A program made the position numbers and the translations under genes. The notes beneath the pieces were generated by a model. The model worked only from the letters and a program-made list of their open reading frames with translations, searched no databases and was not told the DNA's origin. A stretch of 61,572 nucleotides of DNA from Chloroflexota bacterium (lineage in GTDB: Bacteria; Chloroflexota; JAHJIN01): contig JAHJIN010000548.1 in NCBI GenBank assembly GCA_018823415.1, positions 1 to 61,572 on the forward strand, read 5' to 3'. How positions within the stretch are numbered: position 1 is the first letter of the stretch; each line of letters starts with the position of its first letter. Shown here one piece after another: positions 36,284 through 46,600 of this stretch.

Positions 36284-37312
36284 ATGAAAAGCCCTAGAAA
36301 CGGCATCTGGTTCTCGCTTATCGTGTTGGTTTGCCTGGCCATGGCAGCAACGGCATGTCTGCCCGAAGCCGCCACGCCCACTGTCCCCCCCTCGGAGCCG
36401 GTCTCGCTGCAGTTGCAGTGGGTCACCCAGGCCCAGTTTGCCGGGTACTATGTGGCATTGGACAAGGGCTGGTATCGCGAGGAAGGGATCGACCTCACCA
36501 TCATGCCCGGCGGCCCGGACATTACACCGGTCGATCTGGTGTCCGCCGGCACACGGGATTTTGGCACCACTCTCCTGGCCGATCTCACCGTATCCGTCCA
36601 GAAAGGCACGCCGGTGGTCAGCATCGGCCAGATTCAGCAAAAGAACGGGCTCTTGCTCATCGCCAAAAAGACCTCTGGCGTCACGGGTCCCCAGGACTTC
36701 AAGGGGAAGCGAGTGGGTGTCTGGCTGGGAAGCTGGCAAGCCCAGTTTGATGCGCTGATCGCCCAGGCCGGGATCCCGCCCAACGACTTTGACCTCGTGG
36801 CGCAGGGTTGGAGCATGGACCCCTTTCTTGCCGGCGAGCTGGACGTGGCCTCGGCCATGATCTATAACGAGTACCACGTGGTCCTGGAGAGCGGCGTCAA
36901 GACCGAAGACATGAACGTGATCGACTATGCCAACTATGGCCTGGATTTCCCTGGGGACACGCTCTTTACCTCACGCAAGATGGTGGAGCAAAAGCCCGAC
37001 CTGTGCGTCCGCATGCTCCGCGCCAGCCTGCGCGGTTGGCAATATGCCATCGACCATCCGGCAGAAGCGGCAGACATTGTCCTCAAATACGACGAGAGCA
37101 AGGTGCAAACCCGGGAGCACCAGCTTTCCATGATGGTCGAGATTGCCAAGCTGGTCCAGATGGAGGGGCGTTCTCTAGGACGGACGGACGAAGCGGCCAT
37201 CAAGCGGACCATAGACACGCTCCTACAGTACAAGATCCTCAGTGGGCCGGTCGAGTCGACGAACGTATACACCAATGATTTCTGGGACCAGGCGCGCACA
37301 CCTACCCCATAG
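36284..37312 (+). CDS. NMT1/ThiY/SsuA-type solute-binding lipoprotein
   Basis: 342 aa. The leader ends in ATAC with Cys25 as the likely lipid anchor. The mature part is a type II periplasmic binding fold of the NMT1/THI5-like group (LQLQWVTQAQFAGYYVALDKG, GIDLTIMPGGPD, TSGVTGPQDFKGKRVGVW). Known relatives bind pyrimidine precursors of thiamin, riboflavin or sulfonates and normally serve ABC importers. No permease or ATPase gene is nearby; three membrane sensors follow instead. As with the LivK-type protein at 28632, I infer a sensory co-receptor role. GGGAGG precedes the ATG at good spacing. Confidence 0.92.
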   Translation: MKSPRNGIWFSLIVLVCLAMAATACLPEAATPTVPPSEPVSLQLQWVTQAQFAGYYVALDKGWYREEGIDLTIMPGGPDITPVDLVSAGTRDFGTTLLADLTVSVQKGTPVVSIGQIQQKNGLLLIAKKTSGVTGPQDFKGKRVGVWLGSWQAQFDALIAQAGIPPNDFDLVAQGWSMDPFLAGELDVASAMIYNEYHVVLESGVKTEDMNVIDYANYGLDFPGDTLFTSRKMVEQKPDLCVRMLRASLRGWQYAIDHPAEAADIVLKYDESKVQTREHQLSMMVEIAKLVQMEGRSLGRTDEAAIKRTIDTLLQYKILSGPVESTNVYTNDFWDQARTPTP

Positions 37313-37327
37313 GGGAGTGGAGGACCA

Positions 37328-39217
37328 ATGTTCGACCGTCTTTTTCGCCGGCTGACCGTCCGCCGCCGGATCGTTGGCGGGTTCGTGATCTTGCTGCTGC
37401 TGTTCGCCATAACGATCCCCATCGTGATGGTGGACCGGCTCACGCTCGTGGGCTGGCTACAGCAGATCACCGAAGTGGAAGCACGCGTCGACCGCCTGCT
37501 CTTGTTGGCTTCAACGCGAATCACGTCTTCCCGGGTCAACCTGATGCGCTACGCCGACAACTATACTCCCAGCGCTCAAGAATCCCTGACCGACGTCGAC
37601 CGGGCCAACCAGCTTTTGACCGAAGCCCGGGGCATCATCACATCGCCGGAGCAACAGGCAGACGTGGACGTGGTCCTGGAAAAACTGGTCGAGTACAAAA
37701 AGCTCATCACCGATGTCCAGGCAGCACGAACAGAGGGGAAACTTCAGGACGTTTCCCAGCTCTTATTCCAGGCTTATCGACTCGAGGGCGAGATCTGGCA
37801 AAGGATCGAACGCGTCGTCAGCGATAGTGAGGCTCGCATAACGGCAGCCAACGCGTCCATCTATGAAGAGGCACAACGCCGGCTACAGCTTTTGGTTGTG
37901 GGCTATGCCAGCCTACTGATCGTATCCCTGATCCTGGCTTTCCTGGTTCAGCGCAGCATCACCCGTCCAATAGCCGAGTTGCGCAGCGGAGCCGAAGCAT
38001 TCCGTCTGGGTCACCTGGACGTCAACATCCCCGTCGTCGGCACAGACGAGTTGAGCCTGCTGGCCCTGACCTTCAATCAAATGGCCGCCCAGCTTGGAGA
38101 TTTGATCACCGGACTGGAGCAACGGGTAGCCGAGCGGACCCGCGAACTGGAACAGCGTTCCGCCTATCTGGAGGCCTCTGCCCAGGTGGGGCACGCCGCC
38201 ACATCCATTCTGGACACGGACGCACTTGTCCGGCAGATGACCGACTTGATCCGTGAGCGGCTTGGCCTGTACTATGTGGGCCTGTTTCTGGTAGACCAGA
38301 CCCACGAGTGGGCCGTATTGCAGGCCGGCACCGGCGAGGCCGGTCGGGCCATGCTATCCCGCGGTCACCGCATCCAGGTCGGACAGGGCATGATCGGGTG
38401 GTGCATCGCCAACAACCAGGCTCGCATCGCCTCCCGGGCTGAAGCCGACGCCGTGCGTCTGAACGTTTCCGAACTGCCAGAGACACGATCCGAAGCCGCG
38501 TTACCCCTGCGCTCGCGCGATCACGTACTCGGCGCGCTGACCGTACAGAGCGACCACTCGGACGCCTTTGACCCGAGCACTATTGCAGTTCTGCAGACTA
38601 TGGCAGACCAGGTAGCAGTGGCGCTGGATAATGCGCGCCTGTTTGCCGAAAGCCAGCAAGCCCTGGAAGCGGAGCGCCTGGCCTATGGCCAGATCACCCA
38701 CGAAGCCTGGTCGAGAATGACGCAGAAACAATCAGACCTGAGCTACCTGTGTGATATCGAGGGCCTGCACCCCGTCAGAGATCAGTGGCGGATCGAGATG
38801 GTACAGGCCAGCCAGGAAAGCCAAACCATGCAGCCTGATGGCGCGACCCTGGTGATCCCGGTCAGGGTCCGCGAGCACGTGGTGGGAGCCATTCGCCTGC
38901 GCAAGCCCGACGGCGCTGTTGGTTGGACAGCAGAAGAAATCGGGCTGATGGAAACGCTGACCGACCAGTTGGGCGTGGCCCTGGAAGGCGCGCGCCTGTA
39001 TCAGGACTCGCAGCGCCGCGCTGCCCGCGAGCGACTCACCACCGAGATCACGAACCGCATGCGTGAAACGCTGGACATGGACACCGTGCTGCAAACCGCC
39101 ATCCGCGAGATGGGACAGGCCCTGGGCATACCCCGGATCACGGTGCGCCTGGGCAGCGCAGAACCCCCAGCAGATGCGCCGGCAGAAGGGAGTCTCCACC
39201 ATGCGCGCTCGCTTTAG
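37328..39217 (+). CDS. Membrane sensor: helical-bundle input + HAMP + GAF + degenerate GAF + half-GAF tail
   Basis: 629 aa. TM1 about 16-38, helical extracytoplasmic region 39-190, TM2 about 195-217, HAMP 218-270, coiled coil (LEQRVAERTRELEQRS), GAF about 285-445 of the LYYVGLF/GMIGWCIA type, degenerate module about 455-570 (AWSRMTQKQSDLSY), tail about 575-617. It starts 15 bp after the NMT1-type lipoprotein and is the closest candidate for its membrane partner. The C-terminal 6 codons overlap the next gene by 17 bp and contain that gene's ribosome site. Confidence 0.9.
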   Translation: MFDRLFRRLTVRRRIVGGFVILLLLFAITIPIVMVDRLTLVGWLQQITEVEARVDRLLLLASTRITSSRVNLMRYADNYTPSAQESLTDVDRANQLLTEARGIITSPEQQADVDVVLEKLVEYKKLITDVQAARTEGKLQDVSQLLFQAYRLEGEIWQRIERVVSDSEARITAANASIYEEAQRRLQLLVVGYASLLIVSLILAFLVQRSITRPIAELRSGAEAFRLGHLDVNIPVVGTDELSLLALTFNQMAAQLGDLITGLEQRVAERTRELEQRSAYLEASAQVGHAATSILDTDALVRQMTDLIRERLGLYYVGLFLVDQTHEWAVLQAGTGEAGRAMLSRGHRIQVGQGMIGWCIANNQARIASRAEADAVRLNVSELPETRSEAALPLRSRDHVLGALTVQSDHSDAFDPSTIAVLQTMADQVAVALDNARLFAESQQALEAERLAYGQITHEAWSRMTQKQSDLSYLCDIEGLHPVRDQWRIEMVQASQESQTMQPDGATLVIPVRVREHVVGAIRLRKPDGAVGWTAEEIGLMETLTDQLGVALEGARLYQDSQRRAARERLTTEITNRMRETLDMDTVLQTAIREMGQALGIPRITVRLGSAEPPADAPAEGSLHHARSL

Positions 39218-40922
39218 CCGATTCTTCTCGCCGCCGGTTTTCGAGAACCCGGACAAAACGCGATCTGCCCGCTTGCTCAACATGAGCTTGTGGGCCTGCC
39301 TGTTCACCATGTTCACCGTGGTGGCGATCATCCTGCTCACGATCGGCATCCCAGACAGTCCGGAAGAGATCTTTACCGTATCCAGCGCGGTGCTCATGTT
39401 TGGGTTTACCGGCGTCTTGCTGGTAATTGCCAAACTCGGGCATACCCACACGGCCAGCGTGCTGTTTCTGTCCATGCTGTGGGTCATCATCACCCTATGG
39501 GTCTGTGGCGTAGCCGGGGTCAGCAGCGATAACAGCTCACTCAACTATGGCCTGATCATCGTCGTCGCCGGCCTGCTGCTGGGCGGCCGCGGCGCGCTCG
39601 TCTATACTTTTGTCTGTGGGCTGGCCATTTTGTGGGCCTATTATGCCGAGAGCAGCGGCTTGTTGGTCGTGGCTGACAGCCCCGTTTCCATCATGGACCC
39701 ACTATTGCTAATCGTGCCACTGGTGCTGATCGGCGTGCTGTTACGCTATGCTATGAACACCCTGACCGCGGCCGTGCAACGGGCCCAGGACAACGAATAC
39801 GCCCAGGCCACGGCCAACCGCGAGTTGCAGGCCATCAGGGCTTCCTTGGAGGATCAGGTAACTGAACGCACTCAGATCCTAGAGCGCCGCACTCGCTATC
39901 TGGAGGCTACTGCCGCCGTAGCCCAGGACGCTGCGACCATGCTGGACCCCGGACAGCTCTTGCAGCGCATTGCGGCCGCCATCGGCGAGCAATTTGGCTT
40001 TTATCGCATTGGTATCTTTACCATCGACCCCACCGGCGAGTGGGCTATCCTGCGAGCCGCCACCGACGAGGCCGGCCGGCAGGCCATGACCCGCGGTTTT
40101 CGCCTGCGGGTAGGTCAGGAAGGCATCGTAGGTTATGTCACGCGATCCGGTCAGGCCTATGTCGCCCATCAGGTTCAGGAAGACGAGCTATTCCTGGCCG
40201 ACCCGGCCATCGCCGACATTGGTTCCGAAGCGGTACTGCCACTGCGGACCCAGGGCCAGGTCATAGGGGCGTTGGACGTGCAGAGTACCGAAGCCCACGC
40301 TTTTAGCACCGAGGACATGGCTGTGCTGCAAATGCTGGCGGATCAGGTCGCCACGGCCCTGAGCAATGCCCAGCTGTTTTCTGAGAACCAACAAGCCCTG
40401 GAGGCGGCACGCCGGGCCTATGGTGAGATGAGCTTTCGGGCCTGGAACGAGCTGAGCGCCCGGCCCGATTGGGGATACCAGTACCTGCACCAGACCATTG
40501 GACCGACAGAAGCAGAATGGCCGGCCGACATGGTTCAGGCCATTCGCATCGGCGAGCGCGTGCTGGGCCAGGACCAAACCGGGGCTACCCTTGCGCTGCC
40601 GCTCAAGATCCGCGGCCAGATTGTGGGCGTCTTGAGCTTTGCCAAAGGAACACCCGGTGAAACATGGACCACCGAAGAGATGTCGCTGCTGGAGAACCTG
40701 GTCGACCAATTGGGCACGGCACTGGATAGCGCCCGGTTATACCAGGAAACCCAGCGCCGCGCCGCCCGCGAGCGACTCACCGGCGAGATCACGGCGCGCA
40801 TCCGCGAGACTCTGGACATGGATGCCATGCTGCAAACGGCGGCCCAGCAGGTGCGCGAAGCCCTGGGAACGTCCGAAGTGGTGATCCGGTTGGTACCCCA
40901 ACCCACGCACCCCGCCGAATGA
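39201..40922 (+). CDS. Integral-membrane sensor: 6 TM + GAF + degenerate GAF + half-GAF tail
   Basis: 573 aa, paralogue of the sensor at 34504 (shared N-terminal PPVFENPDKTRSARLLN signature). About six membrane helices 25-195, coiled coil 200-235, GAF about 238-400 (FYRIGIF, GIVGYV), degenerate module about 410-520 (AWNELSARPDWGYQY), tail about 525-567 (EITARIRETLDMDAMLQTAA). ATG 39201 is chosen because AAGGGAG sits upstream and translation from there begins with the family signature; earlier in-frame starts lie deep in the previous gene. No output domain. Confidence 0.9.
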   Translation: MRARFSRFFSPPVFENPDKTRSARLLNMSLWACLFTMFTVVAIILLTIGIPDSPEEIFTVSSAVLMFGFTGVLLVIAKLGHTHTASVLFLSMLWVIITLWVCGVAGVSSDNSSLNYGLIIVVAGLLLGGRGALVYTFVCGLAILWAYYAESSGLLVVADSPVSIMDPLLLIVPLVLIGVLLRYAMNTLTAAVQRAQDNEYAQATANRELQAIRASLEDQVTERTQILERRTRYLEATAAVAQDAATMLDPGQLLQRIAAAIGEQFGFYRIGIFTIDPTGEWAILRAATDEAGRQAMTRGFRLRVGQEGIVGYVTRSGQAYVAHQVQEDELFLADPAIADIGSEAVLPLRTQGQVIGALDVQSTEAHAFSTEDMAVLQMLADQVATALSNAQLFSENQQALEAARRAYGEMSFRAWNELSARPDWGYQYLHQTIGPTEAEWPADMVQAIRIGERVLGQDQTGATLALPLKIRGQIVGVLSFAKGTPGETWTTEEMSLLENLVDQLGTALDSARLYQETQRRAARERLTGEITARIRETLDMDAMLQTAAQQVREALGTSEVVIRLVPQPTHPAE

Positions 40923-40968
40923 ACGAAACCGACGCACAACGCTGTACCCATTGTATCGGGAGCCCATT

Positions 40969-43665
40969 ATGAACGAGGATCAACAGCGCAGGACTGCCAT
41001 ACGCTGGTTTCTGGTGATAGCCAGCATCCTGGGCATTGTCATTTCCATCCTCTGTCTGGTGCTCTATTTCCAGACCGGAGTCTGGCAAATCTTGGTCATA
41101 GCCATATGCATGCTGGCAGTGTTGGCCCTCATCCCGGTGACCCAGGTCTTGCTCCGGCGAAACCAGCTCGATGCCGCCGCCTACCTGATCCTGGCCGGCA
41201 TTATCGTCATCTTTGGCAGCATCGAATTCTTTTGGGCCGGCGGTGGCCTCTTTGTTGCTATCACGGTCATGTTGATCCTCCCGATGGTGGGCAACAGCAT
41301 GCTGCCCCGCAAACCCGCCGGTTGGCTCATCCTCACCGTCCTGTTCGTGGCCTATGTGGTGATCATCAACTGGCTGGCTCCCGATTTTCGCTACGACAGC
41401 ACCCAATCCCTGATCCTCAGTTTCATCACGCCGGTCGCGGCTGGCGCGGCCGTGCTGGCGGTCATCGGCTATACCATTCGCTCCCTCCAGATGGGCACTA
41501 TCCGCATACGCCTGCTGATCGCGTTCACGTCGTTGATCTTTTTGCCCGCAGTCGCCATCAGCATCGCGGCTGGGATTGGCGGCGTCTTGTTTGCCCAGCA
41601 ACGCGTCCTGGCCCAGCTTGAATCTGTGGTCACGCTCAAAGAAGCCGAAATCAATACCTGGGTAGAAAACCTGCAAATCGACCTGCTGCTTCCGCTGGCC
41701 GGCGAGGACACCATGCGGCAGGCGCGCGTGCTGCTGCTGGGCTCGTCGAGTCCCACATCCGTACGAGAAGCCCACGATACGCTCCAGGACCGCTTTCGCC
41801 AGGTAATCGCGCAAACTGGCCGTCTCGATGAATTGCACCTGTTGGATCTGGAAGGCAAGGTGGTCCTATCTACTGACGCGACGCAAGAGGCCAAATTCCA
41901 GCGCAGCCAACCCTATTTCCAGCGCGGGCTGGAGGGGTCATACGTGCAGCCGCCCCTTTATGCCACACGCCTCACGAGCGGCCAGTTGCCGATCTATGCC
42001 TCACGCCCCGTTGTCGATGATCAGGAACAGGTTATCGGCGTTCTGGTGGGGCTGGCCAACCAGGATGTGCTCAACGCCATCATGCGCGAGCGCACCGGCC
42101 TGGGCGACACGGGTGAGACCTACCTGGTAGGGACCAGCCTGGTCTTGCTGACCGAAAACCGGTTCGGGCAAAAAGAGATCTATGTGCCGACTGACGGGGC
42201 CCGGCGGGCCATAGCAGAGGCTCCCCCCAGCTCAGAACCGTATGCCAACTATGAGGGCGAGATGGTGATCGGCACCTATCGCTGGCTGCCGGCCTTGCAG
42301 GTGGGACTGCTGGCCGAGCAGTCTCAGTCCGAAGCCCTGGGACCGGCGGTTGGCATTGTCGGCGTCAGCCTAGGCGTGGCCCTGCTCGCCACGCTGCTGG
42401 GAGTCCTGGCGGCGCTGGTCATCACCCGGGGCATCGCCACGCCGCTGGCCGCCCTGGCCGAAACCGCCACGCGGATCGCCGAGGGCGATCTGGACCGCAC
42501 AGCCCCCGTGACCCGCGCGGACGAGACCGGCACCCTGGCCCGCGCCTTTAACAACATGACCCAGCAGCTCCGCGAACTCGTCAGCGGCCTGGAACAGCGC
42601 GTGGCCGACCGCACGCGCGACCTGGAACAGCGCTCTGCCTACCTGGAAGCTGCGGCCGAGGTGGGCCGAGCTGCCACATCCATCTTGGAAACCGATGCGC
42701 TGATCCAGCAGGTGGTCGAGTTGATCCGCTCGAGCTTTGGGCTGTATTACGTGGGGCTGTTCCTGGTAGATGAACTCGGCGAGTGGGCCGTTCTACAGGC
42801 CGGCACCGGCGTGGCCGGCCAGGCCATGTTGGCTCGCCACCACCGCATCCGCGTGGGCGAAGGCATGATCGGTTGGTGCATCGCCCACGAGCAAGCCCGC
42901 ATTGCCCTGTATGCCGAACAGGACGCGATTCGCCTGTTGGCCACAGAACTGCCCAACACACGCTCCGAGGCCGCGCTGCCGCTGCGCTCGCGTGGTCAGG
43001 TGCTCGGTGCGCTCACTGTCCAGAGCGAACAGGCCAATGCCTTTGACCAGGATACCTTGATAGTGTTGGAGACCATGGCCGACCAGGTGGCCGTGGCCCT
43101 GGATAATGCCCGCCTGCTGGCCGAAAGCCAGGAAGCCCTCGACCTCTCGCGCCGTGCCTATGGCGAGCTGAGTCGCCAGGCCTGGGTTCGACGGCTGCGC
43201 GAGCGCGCCGGCCTGGGTTACCGCAGTCGGGAGCAAGGTATCACCCCGGCACCCCAAGAATGGTCACCCGAGGTGGAACAGGCCTGGCGCACCGGCCAGA
43301 TCATCCAACGCCAGGCCCAAGCCACCTGGCCCCTGGCTATCCCCATTCAGGTGCGCGACCAGGTGATCGGGGTGTTGAGCACGCACAAATCAGGCCCCTG
43401 GACCGCCGAAGAGATTGCCCTGGTGCAAGCCGTAATCGACCAACTGGGAGCCGCACTGGAAAGCTCACGCCTGTTTGAAGAAACCCAGCGGCGGGCCCAA
43501 GACGAGCAGCAACTGCGCGCCATCACTGCCCAGGTGCGCGATGCCCCCAGCCTGGATGCCATCCTGCAAACGGCTGCCCAAGAAATCGCGCGGGCGCTGG
43601 GCGTAGAGCGAGCCTTTGTGCAACTAGGCACTCCCCCCCCGTTGGAACCGGGCCGCGAGACGTAG
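40969..43665 (+). CDS. Membrane sensor: 6 TM + double-Cache + HAMP + GAF + degenerate GAF + half-GAF tail
   Basis: 898 aa, the most elaborate membrane sensor here. An N-terminal set of about six helices (12-185) precedes a second signal-anchor helix (about 190-215), a periplasmic double-Cache-like domain (about 216-455, LDLEGKVVLSTD, YASRPVVDDQEQVIGVLVG, GETYLVG), TM (about 462-490), HAMP 493-545, coiled coil, GAF 570-730 (LYYVGLF/GMIGWCIA), degenerate module about 745-835, tail about 843-885. It thus combines a 6-TM input like its upstream neighbour with a Cache/HAMP input. Start ATG 40969 follows CGGGAG. No output domain. Confidence 0.9.
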   Translation: MNEDQQRRTAIRWFLVIASILGIVISILCLVLYFQTGVWQILVIAICMLAVLALIPVTQVLLRRNQLDAAAYLILAGIIVIFGSIEFFWAGGGLFVAITVMLILPMVGNSMLPRKPAGWLILTVLFVAYVVIINWLAPDFRYDSTQSLILSFITPVAAGAAVLAVIGYTIRSLQMGTIRIRLLIAFTSLIFLPAVAISIAAGIGGVLFAQQRVLAQLESVVTLKEAEINTWVENLQIDLLLPLAGEDTMRQARVLLLGSSSPTSVREAHDTLQDRFRQVIAQTGRLDELHLLDLEGKVVLSTDATQEAKFQRSQPYFQRGLEGSYVQPPLYATRLTSGQLPIYASRPVVDDQEQVIGVLVGLANQDVLNAIMRERTGLGDTGETYLVGTSLVLLTENRFGQKEIYVPTDGARRAIAEAPPSSEPYANYEGEMVIGTYRWLPALQVGLLAEQSQSEALGPAVGIVGVSLGVALLATLLGVLAALVITRGIATPLAALAETATRIAEGDLDRTAPVTRADETGTLARAFNNMTQQLRELVSGLEQRVADRTRDLEQRSAYLEAAAEVGRAATSILETDALIQQVVELIRSSFGLYYVGLFLVDELGEWAVLQAGTGVAGQAMLARHHRIRVGEGMIGWCIAHEQARIALYAEQDAIRLLATELPNTRSEAALPLRSRGQVLGALTVQSEQANAFDQDTLIVLETMADQVAVALDNARLLAESQEALDLSRRAYGELSRQAWVRRLRERAGLGYRSREQGITPAPQEWSPEVEQAWRTGQIIQRQAQATWPLAIPIQVRDQVIGVLSTHKSGPWTAEEIALVQAVIDQLGAALESSRLFEETQRRAQDEQQLRAITAQVRDAPSLDAILQTAAQEIARALGVERAFVQLGTPPPLEPGRET

Positions 43666-43677
43666 GAGGATATACCC

Positions 43678-46600
43678 ATGCGCACCCTATGGCACTGGAT
43701 CATGGGGCCTCAATTAGAAGACGAAGACCTGCGCCGTCGGGTTCTGGCCGCACGCGTTACTTCTGCGTTCGCCCTGTTGGTGTTGCCGCTCGTCATCCTG
43801 GGCGAGATGCTGGCCGGCAGCTCACCATTTGCCGACCCGGCAAGCTGGGTCACGTTGCCGCTCACCTTTCTGGTGCCACTGGTGGCCCTAGTGCTGGTCC
43901 GCATCCGGCCCCGCGTCGGCATCTACTGGCTGGTAATCGCCATGTCGGCACTGATGGCCACCGGGGCCATTGCCTATGGCCTGACCGCCTCCAATTTTAC
44001 CATTCTGGCGACCCTGGTGGTATTGGCTGCATTGCTCGCCAGCACCAACGGTATCATTCTCAGCGTGGGCGCCTGCCTGATAGCCACGATAGGCGCTTAT
44101 GCCACGAGCTATACCCAGCCCGACATCGACCTGTACAAGCTGCAAAACGAAACGATCATGCAGTTGGCCATATTTGTCCTGCTGGGCGTTTTGACCTGGC
44201 TATTCGACCGCAGCCTCCGCAACCTAGCCCGGCGCGCACGCCATCAGGCCGACGATATTGCCGAGTTGAACGTGGCCCTGGAACAACGCATCGCCGAACT
44301 GACCACCTCGGGCCAGCAACTTGAGCAAACCATCGCGCAGAACCAGCACCAGACCCAACGCCTGGTCACAGCCGCCCAGATCTCGCGCGCCCTTTCCGCC
44401 AGCACTGTGGGAACTGCCGACATCCTGGACGATATGGCGCGCCTGGTCCGTGAGGGGCTAAACGCCTATTACGTGGGATTGTTGCTCGTGGATGACGCGC
44501 GCCAATATGCGATCTTGCGCGCCGCCACCGGCCCGGCTGGCGTCGAACTGGTGGCGCAATCATACCGCATGCCGGTCGACAGCGCGTCAGCCGTCAGCCG
44601 GAGCATGACCATCCGCCGTGGCTGCCTGGCGCCCGACGCGAATGCGGGCGTGGTGCTGCCCAACATCGCCCAGTTGCCCGACACGCGCGCGGAACTGGCG
44701 CTGCCCCTCATCACCCGCGACCAGATCCTGGGCGCTGTGAGCATTCACAGCATGACCTCAGACGCCTTTGACCAACAAGACATTGTCATCCTCCAGTCCG
44801 TGGCCGATCAGGTGGCGAACGCTATCGTCAATGCTCGCTCGCTGGAACAGACCAGAACGGCGCTGGCCGAGGCCACCAAGCTACAACAAACCTACCTGCG
44901 CGATTCCTGGGAGCAGCGGTTATCCACCCAACAGGTCACTGGCTATCAGTACGAGCGTGACAACCTGCGAGCCTTGAGCCATCGCCTCATCCCGCCCGTA
45001 CGCGAGGCGTTCGGCATGACACACACGCCTACCGCCACCACCGGTGCCGCCACTCTCGTCACGCCACTCACCCTGCACGGCCAGGTCATCGGTGCTCTGG
45101 GGGTCCAGGACCCGCACCGAACCGAGTGGACCGCCGACGAGATCCGCATGACCCAGGCTATCGCCGAACAAGTGGCCCAGGCCGTGGACCGGGCCCGCCT
45201 CATCGAAGAAGCCCAGACCAGCCTGGCCGAAGTGACCGCCACCTACCAACGCTACATGCGCCAGGCCTGGACCGACTATGTGCCGCTCCAGTCTTCCTCC
45301 CGATTTGAATATGCTGCAACCGACCAGGCCGCCGCACCCGACAGCATCGAGCCGGCCATGCAGCGCGCCCAGCAGCAGCAAGCGCCCGTCCTCGCCCAGT
45401 CACCCGAGGCCGCCACCCTGGCCGTGCCGCTGACCATTCGTAACCAAGTCCTGGGCGTGTTGGGGTTCCAGGACATGCCCGATCGCCAGTGGTCAGAAGA
45501 CGAACTGACCGTGGTAGAGGCCGTGGCCGAACAGGTGGCCCTAGCTATCGATAATGCTCGGCTCTTTGACGAATCGCAGACCCGGCTGGCCCAGGTAGAA
45601 AGCACGCACCAGCTTTATCTGCGCGAGGCATGGCAGCAGTTTGTGCCCACACGCACCCGCGAGTTCCAATTCACCGCCGCCGGCGTGCCACGGCTCGAGC
45701 AGGCCACCATTCCAGAAATGGACCAGGCCCTGGCGCGCCGTGGCCCGGCCATGTCCGGCGCGGCCCTGGCTGCGCCCATCCTGTTGCGCGGCGAGGTCCT
45801 AGGCACGCTGGGCCTGCAATATCAGGAATCCGAACGCACCTGGAGCCCCGAAGAGATCGTCCTGGTAGAGAGCCTGGCTGACGAATTGGCTCAGGCCATT
45901 GAAGCCGCCCGACTGTTCGAGGAAACCCGCGAGCGCGCGTTCCAGATGCAGACCGCCGCGCACGTCTCGCAGGCCGCCACTGCCGTTCTGGACATGAACG
46001 CCCTGGCCGAAGAAGCCGTGAATTTGCTGCAAGAACGGTTTGACCTGCAATATGTGGGCCTCTTTTTGCTGAATCCAGAGCGCGATTTCGCGGTCTTGCA
46101 GGCCGGCACCGGCCGGGCTGGTGTGGCTGCACCGGCCCCCGGCCACCAGATCCGCGTGGGTGGTGGCACCAGCATCGGCAACTGTGCCGCGCAAAACCGC
46201 ACTTGGCTCATCTCCAGCGCAGACGAGGGCACGTTCCGGCCCTGGCTGCCAGGCACCCAGAGCGAGCTGGCACTGCCGCTCATCTCGCGCGGCCAGACCG
46301 TGGGTGTCCTAAGTGTTCACCAGACGCGCCCCCGGGCCTTTGACGATGAAGACGTAACCGTGTTCCAGACCATTGCCGCCCAACTGGCCAACGCCATCGA
46401 AAACGCCCGGGCCTACCAGGAACTCCAGGACACCGCCGAGCAATTGCGCGAGATGGACCGGCTCAAATCCCAGTTCCTGGCGAACATGAGCCACGAATTG
46501 CGCACCCCCCTCAATGCCATCATTGGCTTTTCCCGGGTCATCCTCAAGGGCATCGACGGGCCGCTCACCGAAAACCAAGAAGTAGACCTGACCGCGATCT

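Noticed and set aside
28632-37312. ABC importer operons suggested by the two solute-binding lipoproteins
   Set aside because: No permease or ATPase gene exists anywhere in the window; all neighbours are sensors.
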